Positions 60,871 to 64,000 of a stretch of DNA of 64,000 nucleotides are shown piece after piece. The notes under the pieces are model-generated. The model was not told where the DNA came from and ran no database searches. It was given only the letters and a program-made list of their open reading frames with translations. Position 1 is the stretch's first letter, and every line of letters starts with the position of its first letter. The translations under genes were made by a program, and so were the position numbers. The DNA comes from Morella rubra. Its lineage: Eukaryota; Streptophyta; Magnoliopsida; Fagales; Myricaceae. Where the stretch lies: positions 8,148,027 to 8,212,026 of the forward strand of contig CM025849.1 of the NCBI GenBank assembly GCA_003952965.2, given 5' to 3'.

Positions 60871-62394
60871 ATGGGGAGAGGAAAAATAGTGATCCGAAGG
60901 ATTGATAATTCCACAAGCAGACAAGTGACATTTTCAAAACGCAGAAATGGGTTGCTTAAGAAGGCCAAAGAACTCTCCATCCTTTGTGATGCTGAAGTTG
61001 GGGTGATTATTTTCTCCAGCACCAGCAAGCTCTCGATTATTGCAAGCACAAGGTTTGATTCAGCTCTCTCTCAAAATCTTTATCTCTCTTTCTCCAAGAA
61101 AAGTTCCCTACCTAGTTCTAATAGTCGATATTTGAGTGAAGTCTGTTAGCTACCGACATTTTTGTCCTCTATACCTCTATCCCTTTATTTTTCTTATTTG
61201 AGCTCTTTTATAGCCAGATCATTATTTCACAGAGATCTATATATATATATAGTGAATTTTATCTATACTCGCTTGACAACAATAATGATATGAGAGGGAT
61301 TATATATTCAACCCAAAAGACTAGAGACTAGAGTGATTATGTTCGCTAACATGGATTATCCCGGCTTTCCTCTTGAAGGCAAATGAAGATATTTGACATA
61401 TGCATCGATGCTTATCTGTGAGCTAAATGTATTGTGTCAGACCATCAGTCAGCTTGTTTCGACAAACATGAAACCTTAAGATACTTTTTTTCAAGTTCAT
61501 TGAGGAATCTTCTTCGTGACTTCCAATAACGCTGCACTAGACGGTGGAGTAATGAAGTGATCAGACTTTTAGGTATAAGCCTTTACTGAATCTAGATTGG
61601 GGCGGAGATCGTACATATTGTGCTCTTTTGACAAACATATTGCACCGTTTTGATATTCCTCCAACTAATATAATGTTTTTTGTCAGATTGACAGCATGTG
61701 AGCAAAAAGCTGTTTGCATTTTAATTTGGAAAAGCGTACACAAAAGAGGAAAAACAAGAGATCAGATAGATAATCAACTTTTTAGTCGTCTTCACTTTTT
61801 CACCTCATACTAGAGCAATTAATTCTCCTTGTGTTTTCCCAAGCTTTTAAATATATATAAAAAAATGCATGCCTGCAAAATAAAGTGTAAGTTGGAGCCC
61901 ATTCTTGGATACTAGTCCTTTGGTATTTGGTTGGTAAGTTTCTTCTTCTTAGTTGGGGCTGGCTTTGAACTTAATATAGTCAGAAGGCAAACAAAACTAC
62001 ATGCAGCACGCTAGTTCCTCATCGATTGAACAAGCTGGACTTAATTCAAAGAAATTAAAGAAACCCTCATATGATAGATAGTCAAGATGCTTCGCTTCGG
62101 CTTTGGCTTTGGCTTCTTTAATTTCTTCCCTTTTGTTCTTCCCACCTTTCCAGTTTTAACAATCATAAAATTCTTTTTACTGCGTTTCAATTAGGGAGAG
62201 ATAATCTGTTTAGTCTTATGTCCAATAAAATGGTATTATCTTCAATATTAATGGCGGTCAAATATTACTCTGATTTATATGATGATGATAATGTCCACGT
62301 ATATTTCATCAGCCTGAAATCTGTGATCGCGCGTTACAAAAAAGCAAAAGAGGCCGGAGAAGACCACCAACACAATTCTGCTTCAGAGGTCAAG
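60871..62394 (+). CDS. AGL17/ANR1-clade MIKC MADS-box transcription factor, exons 1-2 (partial)
   Basis: Exon 1 is 60871-61052 (182 bp, the standard MIKC length) and encodes the whole MADS domain: [19 protein letters not shown], then [14 protein letters not shown] and [11 protein letters not shown]. Exon 2 is 62313-62394 (82 bp), in phase 2, with an I-region [14 protein letters not shown] and S-A-S-E-V-K at the donor. The [10 protein letters not shown] start and A-S-E-V-K end point to the AGL17 clade, whose members include the root nitrate-response factor ANR1. After S-S-T the usual G-K-L-Y-D-Y-A is changed to S-K-L-S-I-I-A. K-box and C-terminal exons are not seen in the 1.6 kb that follows. 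A nuclear DNA-binding (CArG-box) dimer is expected. Confidence 0.85.
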
Positions 62395-64000
62395 GTAAAT
62401 TTTTCTGTCGCTAATTAGTTTCCTGCTTCGTAGTGGCATATATATACATATGTGAGCTTGTATTTCTAGTATATATCTTGTTTTACAATAATTATTATTC
62501 TAACACTTAAAAGCCAGACACACCAGATTTGAGTCAGGGAGAGAAGCTTTAAATATAGAATGGAATACTAGAGCTCAAAGTATTTGATCTTCACGATGAA
62601 AAAATTTGGCACAACCAAAGTAGACATTAATTAATGTACGCATTACAACCTAGTTAATGATATTTGAAGTCGATAGAAAGCTTCCATTGCCTCTAGAACT
62701 TCATGAGCTTCGTTGTTGAAAGGCCTTCCACAAAAACCAACCCGAGGATTCCATGAACATGCACGGTTTAGTACTCTACACAAAAACTCTTCGCTTTTTC
62801 TATAGAGTTTCGGGTCATTGAGAGAGACAGATATTACCTAGAGAGCCTAAGAATAACAGAAAGAGGAAGGGATACTCTTGGTTTTCATAAGCCAGCTCAA
62901 CCATTTCTCTTGGAAATTGAGAAACCAACCTGAAAGAGGTTGCATAGGGGCTGCAATATTAATCTTAGCTTTCTTCTTCTTTTCTATGGAGGAGGGAAGG
63001 GAGAAATTTCTTTCACAAAGCCCTATTAGCTCCTCATATACCTCACCATCTCATGTCGGATTGACAAGACGGGTGATATTCTCTTGGAAAAGATTCGGTT
63101 ATAAGCTTTATGTATAAAAATGTTGTAAGTTGGGTCAAGATGTTTAAGAAATATAATATAAGTAGCATGAGACGCTAGAATCCAAGGCTTGTTCTGATCA
63201 GAAGTTGATCAAGTAAATGACAAAGAGAAACAAGTTAGACATTCACGCACGCGGTTTATTATCACACATAAACCTGTATGAATCTGGGGATGAAGTCAAG
63301 AATGATCATTCAAATGTGGATGCAATTATCCAACTTACAGATGGTGGGAGCATCTGCTTGACAAGTATATATGCGTCAATTTTAAATATTACAACACAAG
63401 GTTGCGAGGGAGAAGAGCTAGCTGGTCATAGCTAGGCGAAATACAGATTCCAAACCAGTTATAAATCCATGAGTACTCACATGTGGGCTCAAAAGAGGGG
63501 GTATCTATCTCTTTATCGATGGTGGTACCTTTTATTAGATCATGAAGCTTTACCAAAAGGTTGTTTAAGAAGCCAGACCTAGAGATAAGGGAACTCATGC
63601 AAATTCCGAGGCAATAGAAGCTCCGATTCTATCTTATGCATGCTTGTCTCTTTGAATCAATGCAGGCCCTCGATCCATATAGTGCGCTTTCGTGATTGCA
63701 TTTGCAGAACAGGAAGAGAAGTTTCAAGACCGGATGCTTTCGCTAAAAGAAGCTAGCATTTTATCGATTAGGACAATTCCACCAAAAGATAGTTCGTTTT
63801 TCTAGACTGATCACTAGTGATCAGTACGTAGCTGGAGTACTGACTCTTAGGTATGGCAATCGAACGGATCAACTTCTCTGGCAGATGACAACATCGCAGC
63901 TGCTACGGCCGGTTAACGAATTATAAGAAGTTAAAGAACTCGATATGGTGTCAGAATTTACAGGCAACAAATGATTAGTGCCCTAAAAGATTGGTTTCAA
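62395..64000. other. Probable second intron of the MADS-box gene
   Basis: I looked for the K-box exon (F-W-Q-R-E-A type) and did not find it. Open frames at 62878-63117 and 63217-63435 have no matching domain. The intron may run past the window. Confidence 0.4.

Noticed and set aside
1..64000. tRNA, rRNA or CRISPR arrays
   Set aside because: No cloverleaf with promoter boxes, no ribosomal segments and no regularly spaced repeat-spacer pattern was seen on reading through.

Overview
The window is nuclear DNA from a eudicot plant. Its TIR-NB-LRR (TNL) resistance genes are a class missing from grasses. The intergenic DNA is AT-rich, genes have spliced exons, and there are Tourist-like MITEs, CACTA and hAT elements, a LINE fragment, PSY-type peptide genes and a MIKC MADS-box gene. 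I suspect a woody lineage such as Fagales from the look of the TNL and zf-GRF proteins, but that is only an impression.

Region 1 (1-42672) is one unit of about 21.3 kb present twice head to tail (1-21349 and 21350-42672), nearly identical except in a few patches. In unit order it holds: a PSY-like secreted peptide gene with a broken second copy of its last exon; a second, intron-containing PSY gene; a non-autonomous CACTA element; a TNL gene with an in-frame stop in its LRR exon and a frameshifted C-terminal remnant; a third, intronless PSY gene with the clearest mature-peptide motif; an LRR fragment joined to a phosphatase-like N-terminus; and then a graveyard of TIR exons, a zf-GRF remnant and an NB-ARC remnant broken up by a LINE and nested Tourist MITEs. 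The unit ends inside a hAT-like element that is cut short in copy 1 and continues in copy 2.

Region 2 (41708-45027) is that outer hAT-like element, with a second hAT element (43115-45011) inside it flanked by a perfect 8-bp target duplication.

Region 3 (46088-57664) looks artificial. A 561-bp block occurs twice (46088-46648 and 57104-57664). Much of the 10.4 kb between the two reads as an interleaving of two unrelated flanks: the sequence left of the first block (about 42.8-46.1 kb) and the sequence right of the second (57.7-63.6 kb). The likely real order is left flank, one block, right flank.

Region 4 (57665-64000) is unique sequence carrying the first two coding exons of an AGL17/ANR1-clade MADS-box gene; later exons are not visible.

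Biologically, the most interesting arrangement is three loci for tyrosine-sulfated PSY-type peptides beside a TNL receptor gene, with two PSY promoters clearly related and a short W-box block apparently shared with the TNL promoter. The 21-kb duplication and the interleaved tract should both be checked for misassembly before any copy-number claim is made.
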